From Neobacillus drentensis (GTDB lineage: Bacteria > Bacillota > Bacilli > Bacillales > Cytobacillaceae), in assembly GCF_021560175.1 (NCBI RefSeq), contig NZ_CP091110.1, forward strand, positions 4,342,501 through 4,406,500: DNA of 64,000 nt. Reading direction: 5' to 3'. Below are positions 9,563 through 18,749 of this stretch, one piece after another. Numbering within the stretch: position 1 is the first letter of the stretch; each line of letters begins with the position of its first letter. The notes beneath the pieces were generated by a model. The model had not been told where the DNA came from. It was given only the letters and a program-made list of their open reading frames with translations, and searched no databases. The position numbers and the translations under genes were made by a program.

Positions 9563-9605
9563 TTGTATTCACCCTGCTTTTCATCCTGTCTTCATTTTTG
9601 ACGAA

Positions 9606-10310
9606 TTAAAGTTTTTTACCTATATGAACAGCGGCAGCGCCACCACTATATGGTTTATATTTCACTTCTTTAAGCCCTGCTGTTTCAAACAACCTAGCTA
9701 GCTCTCTCATTCCTGGAAAATCACGGGCAGATTCATGGAGCCACGCATATTCCCGATAGCTTTTCGCCAGCATTTTTCCAAACAGCGGCATGATAAAACG
9801 AAAGTAAAAATAATAAAGCTGTTTATAGCCAATTAAGGTAGGCTGTGACGTTTCCAAGCACACTGCTATTCCGCCTGGTTTTAGAACGCGATGCATTTCC
9901 TTTAATACCTGCAGGTAATCAGGTACATTCCTTAAGCCAAAGCCAATTGTAACATAATCAAAGCTGTTATCAGGGAAAGGTAATTCCATTGCATTTCCAT
10001 GAATTAATGTCACCTGGTCAAGCCCTAGTTCCTTAACTTTTTCTATCCCAACATTTAACATGTTTTGGCTAAAATCGAGGCCTGTAACTTTTCCGGTCGG
10101 GCCAACTGCTTCCGCTAAGGCAATGGTCCAATCAGCTGTTCCGCAGCAGACATCGAGAGCTTTTGAACCAGGTTGAACATTCATTCTTCTCATGGTATCC
10201 TTCCGCCACTTGATGTGCTGCTGAAAACTAATAACCGAATTCATTTTATCATAGTTATCAGAAATCTTTTCAAACACATTGTGAACGCGCTGTTCTTTCG
10301 ATTGCTGCAT
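9606..10310 (-). CDS. menG: Demethylmenaquinone C-methyltransferase
   Basis: SAM-dependent UbiE/MenG family methyltransferase, the last step of menaquinone synthesis. The SAM-binding motif [15 protein letters not shown] lies around residues 48-62, with the later family motifs FGLRNVPD and [10 protein letters not shown]. The 234-aa length is typical. It lies between the two subunits of heptaprenyl diphosphate synthase, an order conserved in Bacillus, so side-chain synthesis and ring methylation are co-expressed. Confidence 0.96.
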   Translation of the reverse strand: MQQSKEQRVHNVFEKISDNYDKMNSVISFQQHIKWRKDTMRRMNVQPGSKALDVCCGTADWTIALAEAVGPTGKVTGLDFSQNMLNVGIEKVKELGLDQVTLIHGNAMELPFPDNSFDYVTIGFGLRNVPDYLQVLKEMHRVLKPGGIAVCLETSQPTLIGYKQLYYFYFRFIMPLFGKMLAKSYREYAWLHESARDFPGMRELARLFETAGLKEVKYKPYSGGAAAVHIGKKL

Positions 10311-10313
10311 GTT

Positions 10314-11120
10314 TTACCCTTCTTCCACAAAAGTTTTTGCATATGGATGGTACTGACCCAATAACACGCTGACCCTTTTTGCAAGGAAGTCATTCAAGTA
10401 AGGAAGTTGTTTTTCAACCGCATGTTTGGAACGTTCTAAATATTCGTCACAAGCCTGTATTAAACGCTGTTGCTGTTCTTCAGTTAAATCTTCCATTTTC
10501 GCTCCCGAGAAAAGGAATTTCTTCAGAGTTTGAAATAAAAAAGAACATCCCGATTGGAAATATTGGTTTCTCTCATTTAGTAACCTTTTAAATAAAAACA
10601 GCTCACAAAGAAACTCGTTCCAAACCTCTACTTTAAAATAATCAGCAACCTTAGTCAGTAAAGAACTTTCAATTCTTTTAATACTAGCCATCAAGCTCTC
10701 TATTCCATCCAGGTCATTTTTGTTGTAAACAAAAATTTTATGTTCGTTTACTTCTTTTACCCCTGCAGATAGACATTTTATCATGTTAATATCTTCTGCA
10801 TCTGCAAGAAGTTTATAGTATAGTCCGCTAAAATAGTCTCCAGCAAGTACTGTTAGTTGCCGTTTTTTCTCATCTATGGCAGTACTTGATATATAATCAT
10901 GGGTGTCAAGGGCAATTTGAATTAGCATGGTTGACAATGTATAGTTTTGAATCTGATTAAAAGACAGTTCTAGTGGTTCCATCATAGAGACGAGGACTAA
11001 CAACTTTTCCTCATCAATCTTTGGGGGTTCTATATATTCAAGCAAGTAGGAATCAAAAACCCTCTTTTCGACCTGCTCTTTAATCGTTATATATTTTTGT
11101 CGAATGTCATGCACTGTCAT
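10314..11120 (-). CDS. hepS: Heptaprenyl diphosphate synthase component I
   Basis: Small regulatory subunit that partners with HepT to set product chain length; it has no DDxxD motif of its own. Recognised from the HepS-like segment LSTMLIQIALDTHDYIS, the VLAGDYFSGLYYKLLA stretch, and its position at the head of hepS-menG-hepT. The ATG at 11120 is listed, but AAGGG lies only two bases upstream of it; a GTG at 11114 with eight-base spacing is an equally good start. The two differ by two residues. Confidence 0.9.
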   Translation of the reverse strand: MTVHDIRQKYITIKEQVEKRVFDSYLLEYIEPPKIDEEKLLVLVSMMEPLELSFNQIQNYTLSTMLIQIALDTHDYISSTAIDEKKRQLTVLAGDYFSGLYYKLLADAEDINMIKCLSAGVKEVNEHKIFVYNKNDLDGIESLMASIKRIESSLLTKVADYFKVEVWNEFLCELFLFKRLLNERNQYFQSGCSFLFQTLKKFLFSGAKMEDLTEEQQQRLIQACDEYLERSKHAVEKQLPYLNDFLAKRVSVLLGQYHPYAKTFVEEG

Positions 11121-11205
11121 CACCCTTGCTTCCCCGATGTAATCACTTTATGTATTTTATATTGTCTATTTTCACGAAGATTTCATGCCCACTAAAAGGA
11201 AAAAT

Positions 11206-11238
11206 TACTGTCTTCTTAATAAAATAAGGCAGACACAA
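11206..11238 (-). terminator. Probable terminator after mtrB
   Basis: Imperfect stem (TGTCTGCCTT with AAGAAGACA on the minus strand) with an AT-rich loop, followed by a short T tract. It lies about 70 nt downstream of the mtrB stop. The stem has mismatches. Confidence 0.4.
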
Positions 11239-11306
11239 TTATAACATAAAAGGTTTGATGTGGGCAGGAATTCACAAAATAATCACTTACCATTCTATGT
11301 TCGGAT

Positions 11307-11543
11307 TTATTTCTTCATTTCACTCTCAACTTCACCGAATTGAGTGAGAATTTTAGCGTTACCACGAATTTTAATCGCAGAGGTATGCTCGGTAAATTGA
11401 GCAATGAGGACTTCCCCTTTATCAAGCTTTTCCGAATGATGGAATCTTGTATCCGATCCCCTTGTTAATCCGATTACACTGACACCATCATCTTCAGCTT
11501 TAATCACAACATAATCACTATTTTGTGGATTACGCTTTTCCAA
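11307..11543 (-). CDS. mtrB: trp RNA-binding attenuation protein (TRAP)
   Basis: Tryptophan-activated ring protein (11-mer in B. subtilis) that binds GAG/UAG repeats in trp leader RNA. The sequence contains the diagnostic core [19 protein letters not shown] followed by [20 protein letters not shown], close to the B. subtilis protein. The start is taken as TTG at 11543, eight bases after GGAG, giving 78 aa against about 75 in B. subtilis. The longer frame upstream lacks a ribosome site. It is the partner of folE (mtrA) in the classical mtrAB operon, 34 nt downstream. No trp operon is present in the window. Confidence 0.95.
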   Translation of the reverse strand: MEKRNPQNSDYVVIKAEDDGVSVIGLTRGSDTRFHHSEKLDKGEVLIAQFTEHTSAIKIRGNAKILTQFGEVESEMKK

Positions 11544-11577
11544 TTTGATCACTCCATATGCCAAGAAATAATTACTT

Positions 11578-12144
11578 TTAATATTTAATTAAAGATAGAA
11601 CCTCTGATCGTGCCACTGAATCCTCTGCAAGAACTCCTCTAACAGCTGTTGTAACCGTTTTGGAACCAGGCTTTTTTACACCACGCATCGTCATGCACAT
11701 ATGCTCAGCTTCCACAACAACCATTACACCTCTAGGATCAAGCTTTTCCATCATACTATCTGCTATAGTGGATGTAATCCGTTCCTGCAGCTGCGGCCTT
11801 TTAGCAACAGCTTCGACAGCCCGGGCTAATTTACTTAGTCCTGTAACACGTCCATTCTGTGGAATATAGGCTACATGGGCTTTTCCAAAGAAAGGGACTA
11901 AATGATGTTCACACATTGAGTAGAATGGAATATCTTTAACTAAAACAAGTTCTTCGTGATCTTCACTAAAAATAGTTTCAAAGTGCTGCTTTGGATCTTC
12001 CTTTAATCCGCTGAATACTTCTTCATACATTTTTGCTACTCGCTTTGGTGTGTCAAGAAGTCCTTCACGATTTGGATTCTCACCAATTGCCTCTAATATT
12101 AAACGTACCGCCTCTTCTATTTGGGCACGATTGATTTCCGACAT
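11578..12144 (-). CDS. folE: GTP cyclohydrolase I
   Basis: First step of tetrahydrofolate synthesis, GTP to dihydroneopterin triphosphate. Family motifs: zinc-binding [41 protein letters not shown], and [12 protein letters not shown] with the second metal cysteine. The 188-aa length is normal. It is mtrA of the mtrAB operon and precedes mtrB. The ATG at 12144 has a TAGGAGGAAATC ribosome site. Confidence 0.96.
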   Translation of the reverse strand: MSEINRAQIEEAVRLILEAIGENPNREGLLDTPKRVAKMYEEVFSGLKEDPKQHFETIFSEDHEELVLVKDIPFYSMCEHHLVPFFGKAHVAYIPQNGRVTGLSKLARAVEAVAKRPQLQERITSTIADSMMEKLDPRGVMVVVEAEHMCMTMRGVKKPGSKTVTTAVRGVLAEDSVARSEVLSLIKY

Positions 12145-12257
12145 ACCGATTTCCTCCTAAAGTATATCTTTTAAGAATAAACAACAACTACATATTAGCA
12201 CAATCATTTCCCTGCAAGCAAAAAAATAGATACTTACTCATATGTTTAACTTTAAAA

Positions 12258-12295
12258 TAGAAAAAAGGCCATGGAGTGATCCATGACCTTTTTGC
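12258..12295 (-). terminator. Rho-independent terminator after hup
   Basis: Stem AAAAAAGG-CATGGA / TCCATG-CCTTTTT with a GTGA-type loop, and T tracts on both sides. It is 35 nt downstream of the hup stop on the minus strand and may also work in the other direction. Confidence 0.85.
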
Positions 12296-12329
12296 CTAAG
12301 CTACCCGCTTTAAGCAATCATTTATGTAA

Positions 12330-12602
12330 TTACTTAACTGCATCTTTAAGTGCCTTACCTGGTTTGAAAGCTGGTACCTTGCTAGCAGCGATTTCGATTT
12401 CATCACCTGTTTGTGGGTTACGACCTTTACGGGCAGCACGCTCACGTACTTCAAAGTTACCAAAACCAATTAGTTGTACCTTATCACCATTCTTTAAAGC
12501 ATCTAAAATCGCATCAAAAACAGCATCAACTGCTTTTGTAGCGTCCTTTTTTGAAAGCTCGCTAGCTTCAGCAACTGCGTTAATAAGTTCTGTCTTGTTC
12601 AT
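12330..12602 (-). CDS. hup: DNA-binding protein HU
   Basis: Histone-like nucleoid protein (HBsu, hbs, in B. subtilis) that bends and compacts DNA as a dimer. The 90-aa sequence contains [20 protein letters not shown] at the start and the DNA-binding arm [12 protein letters not shown] followed by [14 protein letters not shown]. The ATG at 12602 has a GGAGG site eight bases upstream; the GTG nine bases before it is rejected. It lies between spoIVA and folE as in B. subtilis, with a long upstream leader (see the promoter and inverted repeat entries). Confidence 0.97.
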   Translation of the reverse strand: MNKTELINAVAEASELSKKDATKAVDAVFDAILDALKNGDKVQLIGFGNFEVRERAARKGRNPQTGDEIEIAASKVPAFKPGKALKDAVK

Positions 12603-12930
12603 GCCATTCACCTCCTCCCGAAGAAATTATCAAGATTCGTAAATAAGATTACTTATCTACATTTCTAAACAATTTTTCTAATTTCTATACGTCATAGCAA
12701 GGTTTTATTACCAAAGTAATCCATTTTGACTACTTTAGTGACCTTAAATCTATTTTTTTAATAAAAACCCAATGATATAAAGGGTTTAAGGACTATAACG
12801 TAATTCTGTTAAAAGATTATCATAATCATTTCCGCATATCAAGAAGATTTCATGAAATTATGGTAATCTTTTCTTTGTTTATCAACATTCTTCTATAATT
12901 GACCTAAATTTTGTCATAATTAGCCCAAAT
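12603..12930 (-). promoter_or_regulatory. hup upstream region with candidate promoter
   Basis: This gene-free AT-rich stretch of ~330 nt separates spoIVA from hup. On the minus strand TTGATA (12842-12837) and TAATCT (12819-12814) are 17 nt apart, with TGA directly before the -10 (extended -10). That would give a leader of about 200 nt before hup. A 16-bp inverted repeat overlaps this promoter. No other gene was found in the stretch. Confidence 0.4.
12811..12872. repeat. 16-bp inverted repeat overlapping the hup promoter
   Basis: AAAAGATTATCATAAT (12811-12826) and ATTATGGTAATCTTTT (12857-12872) are reverse complements with one mismatch, 30 nt apart. The left arm covers the candidate -10 and the spacer covers the candidate -35. 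It could be an operator or a looped structure. No role is known to me. Confidence 0.5.
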
Positions 12931-12960
12931 AAAAAAAGGGACTCCGAATCGGAGCCCAAA
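12931..12960 (-). terminator. Rho-independent terminator after spoIVA
   Basis: GGGACTCCG-AAT-CGGAGCCC stem (12938-12957) followed by TTTTTTT on the minus strand. It begins just after the spoIVA stop codon. Confidence 0.9.
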
Positions 12961-12962
12961 AA

Positions 12963-14441
12963 TTAGAGGATAATCGCGATTAATCCGCCTGAACCCTCGT
13001 TAATAATTCTCTCTAATGTTTCTTTTAACTTATATCTGGCATTCTCTGGCATTAAAGATAGTTTACCTTGAATCCCCTCTCGAACAATAGAACTCAAAGA
13101 CCGGCCAAAAATATCGGAATTCCAAATCGACAATGGATCATCCTCGAAGTCCTGCATTAAATAACGGACTAACTCTTCACTTTGTTTTTCCGTACCGATA
13201 ATCGGAGCAAATTCTGATTCTACATCGACTTTGATCATATGAATCGATGGAGCGACCGCTCTAAGCCTTACACCGAACCTAGCACCCTGACGGATGATTT
13301 CTGGTTCTTCAAGACTCATATCAGAAAGTGATGGTGAGGCAATCCCATAACCTGTTTGTTTAACCATTTTTATTGCATCGGAGATATGGTCATATTCTGC
13401 TTTCGCATGGGCAAAATCCTGCATTAATTCTAGAAGATGATCCTTACCTCTGATTTCCACTCCGACGATTTCTTTTAAAATATCATCATATAACTCATCT
13501 GGAGCGATTAAGTCGATTTCAGCAACACCAGAACCCATCTCTATACCGGCGAGTCCGGCTTTTTCAATGAAATCAAAGTCACTAAACTGCTGCACGACAC
13601 GATCTACATCTCGTAATCTCTTTATATCTTTAACTGTTTCTTTCACCGCATCTTGATAGCTTTCACGGAGCCAGTGGTTCTCTCTTAGTACCATAACCCA
13701 GCTTGGCAGGTTTACATTGACTTCAAGTACCGGGAACTCGTATAGTGCCTCGCGAAGGACATTGTATACATCACTGTCACGCATGCTTTCTACACTCATT
13801 GCAATAACAGGAATATCATATTTCTCTGCTAAGCTTGATCTTAATGTTTCTGTGCTAGGGTGGTATGGCTGAGCGCTATTGACCACCATAATAAATGGTT
13901 TGCCCACTTCCTTCAGTTCGTTTATGACTCTTTCTTCGGCTTCGATATAGTTACTCCTAGGGATTTCACCAATTGTTCCATCGGTTGTAACTACAACCCC
14001 AATCGTTGAATGTTCCTGGATTACTTTTCTTGTGCCAATTTCTGCCGCTTCATGGAATGGAATAGGTTCCTCATACCATGGAGTATTAATCATCCTAGGT
14101 CCATTTTCATCTTCATATCCTTTAGCACCCGGGACTGTGTATCCCACACAATCCACTAACCTGATATTAACATTAAGTCCCTCATCAACATGTACAGTAG
14201 CCGCCTGATTTGGGACAAATTTCGGTTCAGTTGTCATGATGGTTTTACCAGCTGCACTTTGTGGAAGCTCATCCTGTGCGCGAGACCTCTCCGCTTCACT
14301 GTTTATATTTGGTAAGACAACAAGCTCCATGAACTTTTTAATAAATGTTGATTTGCCTGTTCGTACTGCTCCGACTACTCCTAGATAAATATCACCGCCT
14401 GTTCTCTCGGCAATATCTTTAAAAATATCAACCTTTTCCAA
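12963..14441 (-). CDS. spoIVA: Stage IV sporulation protein A, spore coat basement ATPase
   Basis: Cytoskeletal ATPase made in the mother cell. It polymerises on the forespore surface and anchors the coat. Its 492 aa match the B. subtilis length. The N-terminal P-loop reads GAVRTGKST with the Walker lysine at residue 30; the middle domain and the C-terminal ending GGLIAIIL, needed for forespore targeting, are intact. The start is TTG at 14441 behind a GGGAGGGGATCAC site, giving MEKVDIF as in relatives. A SigE-type promoter lies about 75 nt upstream. The gene is monocistronic with a strong terminator. Confidence 0.98.
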   Translation of the reverse strand: MEKVDIFKDIAERTGGDIYLGVVGAVRTGKSTFIKKFMELVVLPNINSEAERSRAQDELPQSAAGKTIMTTEPKFVPNQAATVHVDEGLNVNIRLVDCVGYTVPGAKGYEDENGPRMINTPWYEEPIPFHEAAEIGTRKVIQEHSTIGVVVTTDGTIGEIPRSNYIEAEERVINELKEVGKPFIMVVNSAQPYHPSTETLRSSLAEKYDIPVIAMSVESMRDSDVYNVLREALYEFPVLEVNVNLPSWVMVLRENHWLRESYQDAVKETVKDIKRLRDVDRVVQQFSDFDFIEKAGLAGIEMGSGVAEIDLIAPDELYDDILKEIVGVEIRGKDHLLELMQDFAHAKAEYDHISDAIKMVKQTGYGIASPSLSDMSLEEPEIIRQGARFGVRLRAVAPSIHMIKVDVESEFAPIIGTEKQSEELVRYLMQDFEDDPLSIWNSDIFGRSLSSIVREGIQGKLSLMPENARYKLKETLERIINEGSGGLIAIIL

Positions 14442-14510
14442 GTGATCCCCTCCCGATCATAGAGTAAAGTGGGATAATAACATCCATTTTAGGTATTTTT
14501 GGACAGTATA

Positions 14511-14540
14511 TATTTATGACGTTGTCCTATCTTGTTATGA
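14511..14540 (-). promoter_or_regulatory. Candidate SigE promoter for spoIVA
   Basis: On the minus strand TCATAA (14540-14535) and CATAAATA (14518-14511) are separated by 16 nt. This fits the SigE pattern (-35 ATA core, -10 CATAnnnT) and the known mother-cell expression of spoIVA. The rest of the 14442-14799 gap holds no gene I can support; it contains the yphF terminator and several purine-rich segments. Confidence 0.5.
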
Positions 14541-14694
14541 CACTTTTCTAAAATTTTTACCCCCTTGTTAATATTTCACACGATGTAATGATATCTGTTT
14601 TCTCTGAACTTTTAAGTTGTATGGAGGGTTTCTAACTATGGTTAACGGATAAGGCAATAACAATTGAATCTATACTGCCATTCATGATTAATCA

Positions 14695-14738
14695 TAAAAA
14701 AACCCTTCTCCTACAATATATTTCATAGGAAAAGGGTT
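14695..14738 (-). terminator. Rho-independent terminator after yphF
   Basis: AACCCTT-TCCTA / TAGGA-AAGGGTT stem with a 13-nt loop, followed on the minus strand by TTTTTTT. It lies about 60 nt beyond the yphF stop. Confidence 0.8.
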
Positions 14739-14799
14739 ATGACAAAAATTAAAGCAAAGGAGGTTCTCTAGGAGTAGTGAGGAGGACCTAATCAAATTC

Positions 14800-15510
14800 T
14801 TATTTTTCTAAAAAAATAGGTTCCTTTGTCTTAGAATCAATGGTATAGGGCAGCGAATAGGCGGGAACAAACATGGAATTATCCACTAAAATAGAACGGA
14901 TATCCTCGCCTGGTTTCGGCTCCTTACCCGTCTTTTTTAAAATTTGATAGAGGTCGGGCCGATAATCAACGTAAACCTCGGCATCACCTGTTATGACGAA
15001 CGAAAGGTTTTGATTTGTAAAGGGACTCACTGCGTATGGAGCTTTCTTGAATCCAAGTTTTGAATAGTCAAGTGAATAAACATTTTTGGCCAATTGCGTT
15101 TTATATGGTGGATAACCATTCGTTCTTATCCTTAAATTAATATCACGAATCGTTTCCGCCATCCGCAAATCCAACAATTTAACGGTAGGATTTGTCTCCT
15201 CATTTACAAGTACATATTGAAATATACCACCGCTCTCATAAGCATTTCCAGGTGGTTCTGCTATATACTTGGGCGCAATTTTTTTAAAATCTATAGGATA
15301 CTTTTGATAAATCGGTGTTTCAGCTTCCTTGGTTTTAATGGGCAGAATTCCGCCATTATCTTTTTGAAAGTCATCTACTGCCGATTGTACTGCCTTAATT
15401 TGATCTTTATAAGGTACCTGGTTTTGCGTTAATTCCTCTTTCGGATACATGCAGCCTGATAAGATAACTGCCATAATCATGAGTGTGCTAAACAACATTA
15501 TTCTTTTCAT
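14800..15510 (-). CDS. yphF: YphF-like lipoprotein
   Basis: Predicted surface lipoprotein of 236 aa. The signal peptide has a hydrophobic core (residues 4-17) and a lipobox LSGC, so Cys20 should be lipidated and the protein held on the outer face of the membrane. The remainder is hydrophilic and rich in Tyr, Pro and Lys, without a catalytic motif I recognise. Position between yphE and spoIVA identifies it with B. subtilis yphF, whose function is not established to my knowledge. Confidence 0.8.
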   Translation of the reverse strand: MKRIMLFSTLMIMAVILSGCMYPKEELTQNQVPYKDQIKAVQSAVDDFQKDNGGILPIKTKEAETPIYQKYPIDFKKIAPKYIAEPPGNAYESGGIFQYVLVNEETNPTVKLLDLRMAETIRDINLRIRTNGYPPYKTQLAKNVYSLDYSKLGFKKAPYAVSPFTNQNLSFVITGDAEVYVDYRPDLYQILKKTGKEPKPGEDIRSILVDNSMFVPAYSLPYTIDSKTKEPIFLEK

Positions 15511-15544
15511 AAAATCACCTTTAGATTTATGTATGGTCGAAAAT

Positions 15545-15730
15545 TCAAGTTAAAAAAACAATCAGTAAGGTTATTCCTGCCACAATCATAAACAAATAAG
15601 CAATAATAGCAGTTAGAATTCGAAATACTCCTTGTAACTTATACCGGCTCAAATAAATCGTAACGATCGCAAGAAACATAAGAGCCATACCCGCAATGGA
15701 TATCCACATCTTTATCATGGCTGGCGACAA
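15545..15730 (-). CDS. yphE: Small membrane protein YphE (DUF2768-like)
   Basis: A 61-aa protein with two predicted membrane helices, around residues 8-27 and 36-60, and a short basic loop (SRYKLQG) between them. The start is TTG at 15730 with GGGGGA seven bases upstream. It is placed between gpsA and yphF as in B. subtilis yphE. Function unknown; the family name is from memory. Confidence 0.75.
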   Translation of the reverse strand: MSPAMIKMWISIAGMALMFLAIVTIYLSRYKLQGVFRILTAIIAYLFMIVAGITLLIVFLT

Positions 15731-15797
15731 TTTTATTCCCCCTTTTTCGAAGATTAATTATAACATAGCTATTATTATAAAAAAATTCATTTGAACA

Positions 15798-15942
15798 AAA
15801 GCGCAAGCGCCCGTTTAGCGGCGTATGGCCTGGAGCCCTTTGACTGAGATAAAGGAAACACGAAGAGCGTTAGCGATTCGATGTTGACTTATCGTAGGGA
15901 AAAGAGCGAAGGACACTAGCCGTTGGGCGCTGGAGCTGGACG
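15798..15942. repeat. GC-rich intergenic repeat element (Bacillaceae type)
   Basis: The ~145-bp segment starts AAGCGCAAGCGCCCGTTTAG and ends GGGCGCTGGAGCTGGA. It is bounded by inverted GCGCCC/GGGCGC, contains smaller CGAA...TTCG symmetry, and is much GC-richer than its surroundings. It carries no ORF. It resembles intergenic repeats I recall as present in many copies in Bacillaceae genomes. It lies in the 432-nt gap between gpsA and yphE, which otherwise holds only the gpsA-side hairpins. Confidence 0.6.
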
Positions 15943-15999
15943 TGTATATACCTGTAAAAAGGTATTTCAAATTACTAAATCTATAATATTCTAGAACAT

Positions 16000-16039
16000 A
16001 AAAAAACTGAAGTAAAGAGGGGCGAGTTCTTTACTTCAG
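16000..16039 (-). terminator. Terminator downstream of gpsA
   Basis: CTGAAGTAAAGA / TCTTTACTTCAG stem with a GC-rich loop, followed by TTTTTTT on the minus strand. It lies ~125 nt beyond the gpsA stop. A second inverted repeat, TAGGTTGC/GCAACCTA (16081-16111), lies between them without a T tract. Confidence 0.75.
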
Positions 16040-16162
16040 CCAAATTTGGACTAAATAACCCATTCTCCAGCGTCTACTACTAGGTTGCTTCGTTGCATTG
16101 TATGCAACCTAGAGAAAAAACGCATCATAAGATTGCCTATTTCTTAATAAAAAAGCACATTT

Positions 16163-17221
16163 TTATTCTTCAAGGGATTTTTCCTCAAGAACATTGACTA
16201 AGTCTTCCATCTCATGGGTTCTTCCGCGCGACATTAAAACATCAACTGCATCTTTCGCGTTTTTGCCATTAAACAAAACATTATACAAGACAGATGTAAT
16301 CGGCATATTAACATTATACTTTTCTGCAAGCTGATTCGCCGCTTTCGTTGTTCTTACACCTTCGACCACCATTCCCATATTATCGAGAACCTCAGTTAAC
16401 GTTTTCCCCTTACCAAGCAAATTTCCTGCTTTCCAGTTTCTTGAATGTACACTTGTGCAGGTAACAATTAGATCTCCTATTCCCGCTAACCCTGAGAACG
16501 TTAATGGATTGGCACCCATTTTTGTTCCGAGCCGGGCTATTTCCGCTAATCCCCGCGTCATTAAAGCCGCCTTAGCATTATCACCGTAACCAAGTCCGTC
16601 TGTAATACCTGCCGCCAAGGCTATAATGTTCTTTAAGGCTCCGCCAATTTCCACGCCAATGACATCTGAATTGGTATATACGCGGAAATTTTGATTGATA
16701 AAAAGATCCTGTATATGTTCAGCTGCTTCCATATTTTCAGATGAGACTGCAACGGTTGTAGGGTGTCTAAGACTGACTTCTTCCGCATGACTAGGTCCTG
16801 AAAGAACCACGACATCTTTAAGAAGTTCTTTAGGCATTTCTTCTTTAATGATTTCGGTTATTCGCAGCAGGGTATTAGGCTCTATCCCTTTACTCACATG
16901 CGTAATCGTCAATGGTTCACTCTGAACTGCCCGAATACTGCCTAGCACTTCCCGAATGGCTTTTGTCGGAACAGCCAGGATAATGTTTTCCACTCCCTTT
17001 AATGCATCATATAACGAAGCATACCCCACAATTAATCCTGGCAATTTGATATCAGGTAAATATTTTTTATTGGTATGGAATTGATTTATTTCCTTTACCT
17101 GATCCTCATTATGACTCCATAAACGTACTTCATGACCGTTGTCTGCAAGTACCATTGCGAGGGCTGTTCCCCAGCTTCCTGCACCAATAACAGTTACGGC
17201 TGTTTTGCTATCCTCCCGCAT
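16163..17221 (-). CDS. gpsA: NAD(P)H-dependent glycerol-3-phosphate dehydrogenase
   Basis: Reduces dihydroxyacetone phosphate to sn-glycerol-3-phosphate for phospholipid synthesis. The N-terminal Rossmann motif is [12 protein letters not shown] (residues ~11-22). It also has SHNEDQV, the [10 protein letters not shown] active-site stretch, and the C-terminal-domain [21 protein letters not shown] with the catalytic lysine. The 352-aa length is normal. It is downstream of der, 19 nt apart, the conserved der-gpsA pair. Confidence 0.96.
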   Translation of the reverse strand: MREDSKTAVTVIGAGSWGTALAMVLADNGHEVRLWSHNEDQVKEINQFHTNKKYLPDIKLPGLIVGYASLYDALKGVENIILAVPTKAIREVLGSIRAVQSEPLTITHVSKGIEPNTLLRITEIIKEEMPKELLKDVVVLSGPSHAEEVSLRHPTTVAVSSENMEAAEHIQDLFINQNFRVYTNSDVIGVEIGGALKNIIALAAGITDGLGYGDNAKAALMTRGLAEIARLGTKMGANPLTFSGLAGIGDLIVTCTSVHSRNWKAGNLLGKGKTLTEVLDNMGMVVEGVRTTKAANQLAEKYNVNMPITSVLYNVLFNGKNAKDAVDVLMSRGRTHEMEDLVNVLEEKSLEE

Positions 17222-17240
17222 AACCCTTCACCTGCCTTTA

Positions 17241-18551
17241 TTATTTTCTTTCTCGAGCATAAATCTTGATTGGCGTCCCCTCAAATCCAAAGGCGTCCCG
17301 AATCCTGTTTTCAAGAAAGCGTTCATAGGAAAAATGCATTAATTCAGGTTCATTTACAAAAACAACAAAAGTTGGTGGTTTGACAGCCACTTGGGTAGCA
17401 TAATAAATTTTTAATCGTCGGCCCTTGTCTGTCGGAGTTGGATTCATCGCGACCGCATCCATAATGACGTCATTTAACACGCTTGTTTCAACCCGCATCG
17501 AATGGTTATCACTTGCCGTATTGATCATTGGCATTAGAGTATGGATACGCTTTTTCGTTTTTGCCGATAGGAAAACAATTGGAGCATAGCTAAGAAATAA
17601 GAAATGTTCTCTTATTTTTTGTTCCAATTCTTTCATTGTTTTCTCATCTTTTTCAACCGCATCCCATTTATTCACCACAATCACGACAGCTCGTCCTGCT
17701 TCATGGGCATAGCCGGCAATTTTCTTATCTTGCTCAATAATTCCTTCTTCAGCGTTAATGACCACTAAAACAACATCTGAACGTTCAATCGCCCTTAGTG
17801 CACGCAACACACTATACTTTTCTGTAGTTTCATACACTTTTCCTCTTTTTCTTATTCCAGCTGTATCAATAATGACATATCTTTGCCCGTTATAAGTATA
17901 AGGGGAGTCAACTGCATCTCGAGTGGTACCCGCAATATTGCTGACTATGACACGATCTTCTCCTAATATCGCATTTACGAGAGAGGACTTTCCAACATTC
18001 GGTCTTCCAATTAAAGAAAACTTGACCACATCTTCATCATATTCTATTGGCTTTGATTTTGGGAAATATTTAGCTGCCTCATCTAATAAATCACCAAGGC
18101 CAAGTCCGTGAGACCCTGACACTGGGATTGGCTCACCAAAACCCAATGAATAAAAATCATAAAGTAACTCTCTCATTTCAGGGTTATCGATCTTATTTAC
18201 TCCTAAGACGATTGGCTTTTTGGACTTATAGAGGATTTTTGCCACTTCTTCATCCGCTGCTGTTACCCCTTCACGACCATTTGTTAGAAAGATAATGACA
18301 TCAGCTTCATCAATTGCAACCTCCGCCTGCTGACGAATCTGCTCTAAAAAAGGCTCATCTCCAATATCAATCCCGCCCGTATCGATCACATTAAAATCAT
18401 GTGTTAACCATTCACCTGAACTATAAATCCGATCTCTAGTAACTCCCGGCACGTCTTCAACGATGGAAACACGCTCACCCACAATCCTATTAAAAATGGT
18501 GGATTTTCCAACGTTTGGTCTTCCGACAATGGCAATAACAGGTTTAACCAT
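17241..18551 (-). CDS. der: Ribosome biogenesis GTPase Der (EngA)
   Basis: Essential tandem GTPase for 50S subunit maturation. It has two G domains, each with GRPNVGKS (near residues 10 and 180), matching DTAG/DTGG switch II and NKxD motifs, and a C-terminal KH-like domain that ends IKIYARERK. The ATG at 18551 gives 436 aa, the B. subtilis length, and has AGGATGG upstream; an in-frame ATG 12 bases earlier has no spacing to a ribosome site. Confidence 0.97.
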   Translation of the reverse strand: MVKPVIAIVGRPNVGKSTIFNRIVGERVSIVEDVPGVTRDRIYSSGEWLTHDFNVIDTGGIDIGDEPFLEQIRQQAEVAIDEADVIIFLTNGREGVTAADEEVAKILYKSKKPIVLGVNKIDNPEMRELLYDFYSLGFGEPIPVSGSHGLGLGDLLDEAAKYFPKSKPIEYDEDVVKFSLIGRPNVGKSSLVNAILGEDRVIVSNIAGTTRDAVDSPYTYNGQRYVIIDTAGIRKRGKVYETTEKYSVLRALRAIERSDVVLVVINAEEGIIEQDKKIAGYAHEAGRAVVIVVNKWDAVEKDEKTMKELEQKIREHFLFLSYAPIVFLSAKTKKRIHTLMPMINTASDNHSMRVETSVLNDVIMDAVAMNPTPTDKGRRLKIYYATQVAVKPPTFVVFVNEPELMHFSYERFLENRIRDAFGFEGTPIKIYARERK

Positions 18552-18654
18552 CTTAATCGCCATCCTTTCTAATATATTTCACAATAGTGTTATTAGTTAG
18601 CATTATTCAAATTGAAAGTTCTTACGTAAGTAAGGCGGACAATAGCCTTAAGTA

Positions 18655-18690
18655 AAGAAACCCTTCTGTTAACAAGAAGGGCCTAACTTC
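18655..18690 (-). terminator. Probable terminator after yphA
   Basis: CCCTTCT-GTTAAC-AAGAAGGG stem (18661-18681) with TTTC on the minus-strand 3' side. It lies ~70 nt beyond the yphA stop. Confidence 0.6.
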
Positions 18691-18749
18691 AATTATTTTA
18701 ACAATGTTAGTCCTTTCCTGCAATGGTAAGGATTCTCCAAGCTGCCCAT

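Noticed and set aside
12283..12642. 119-aa plus-strand frame over hup
   Set aside because: Antisense shadow of a strongly conserved gene; its start lies in the hup terminator.
16081..16111. TAGGTTGC/GCAACCTA inverted repeat as a gpsA terminator
   Set aside because: No T tract follows on the minus strand; the stronger hairpin at 16000-16039 fits better.
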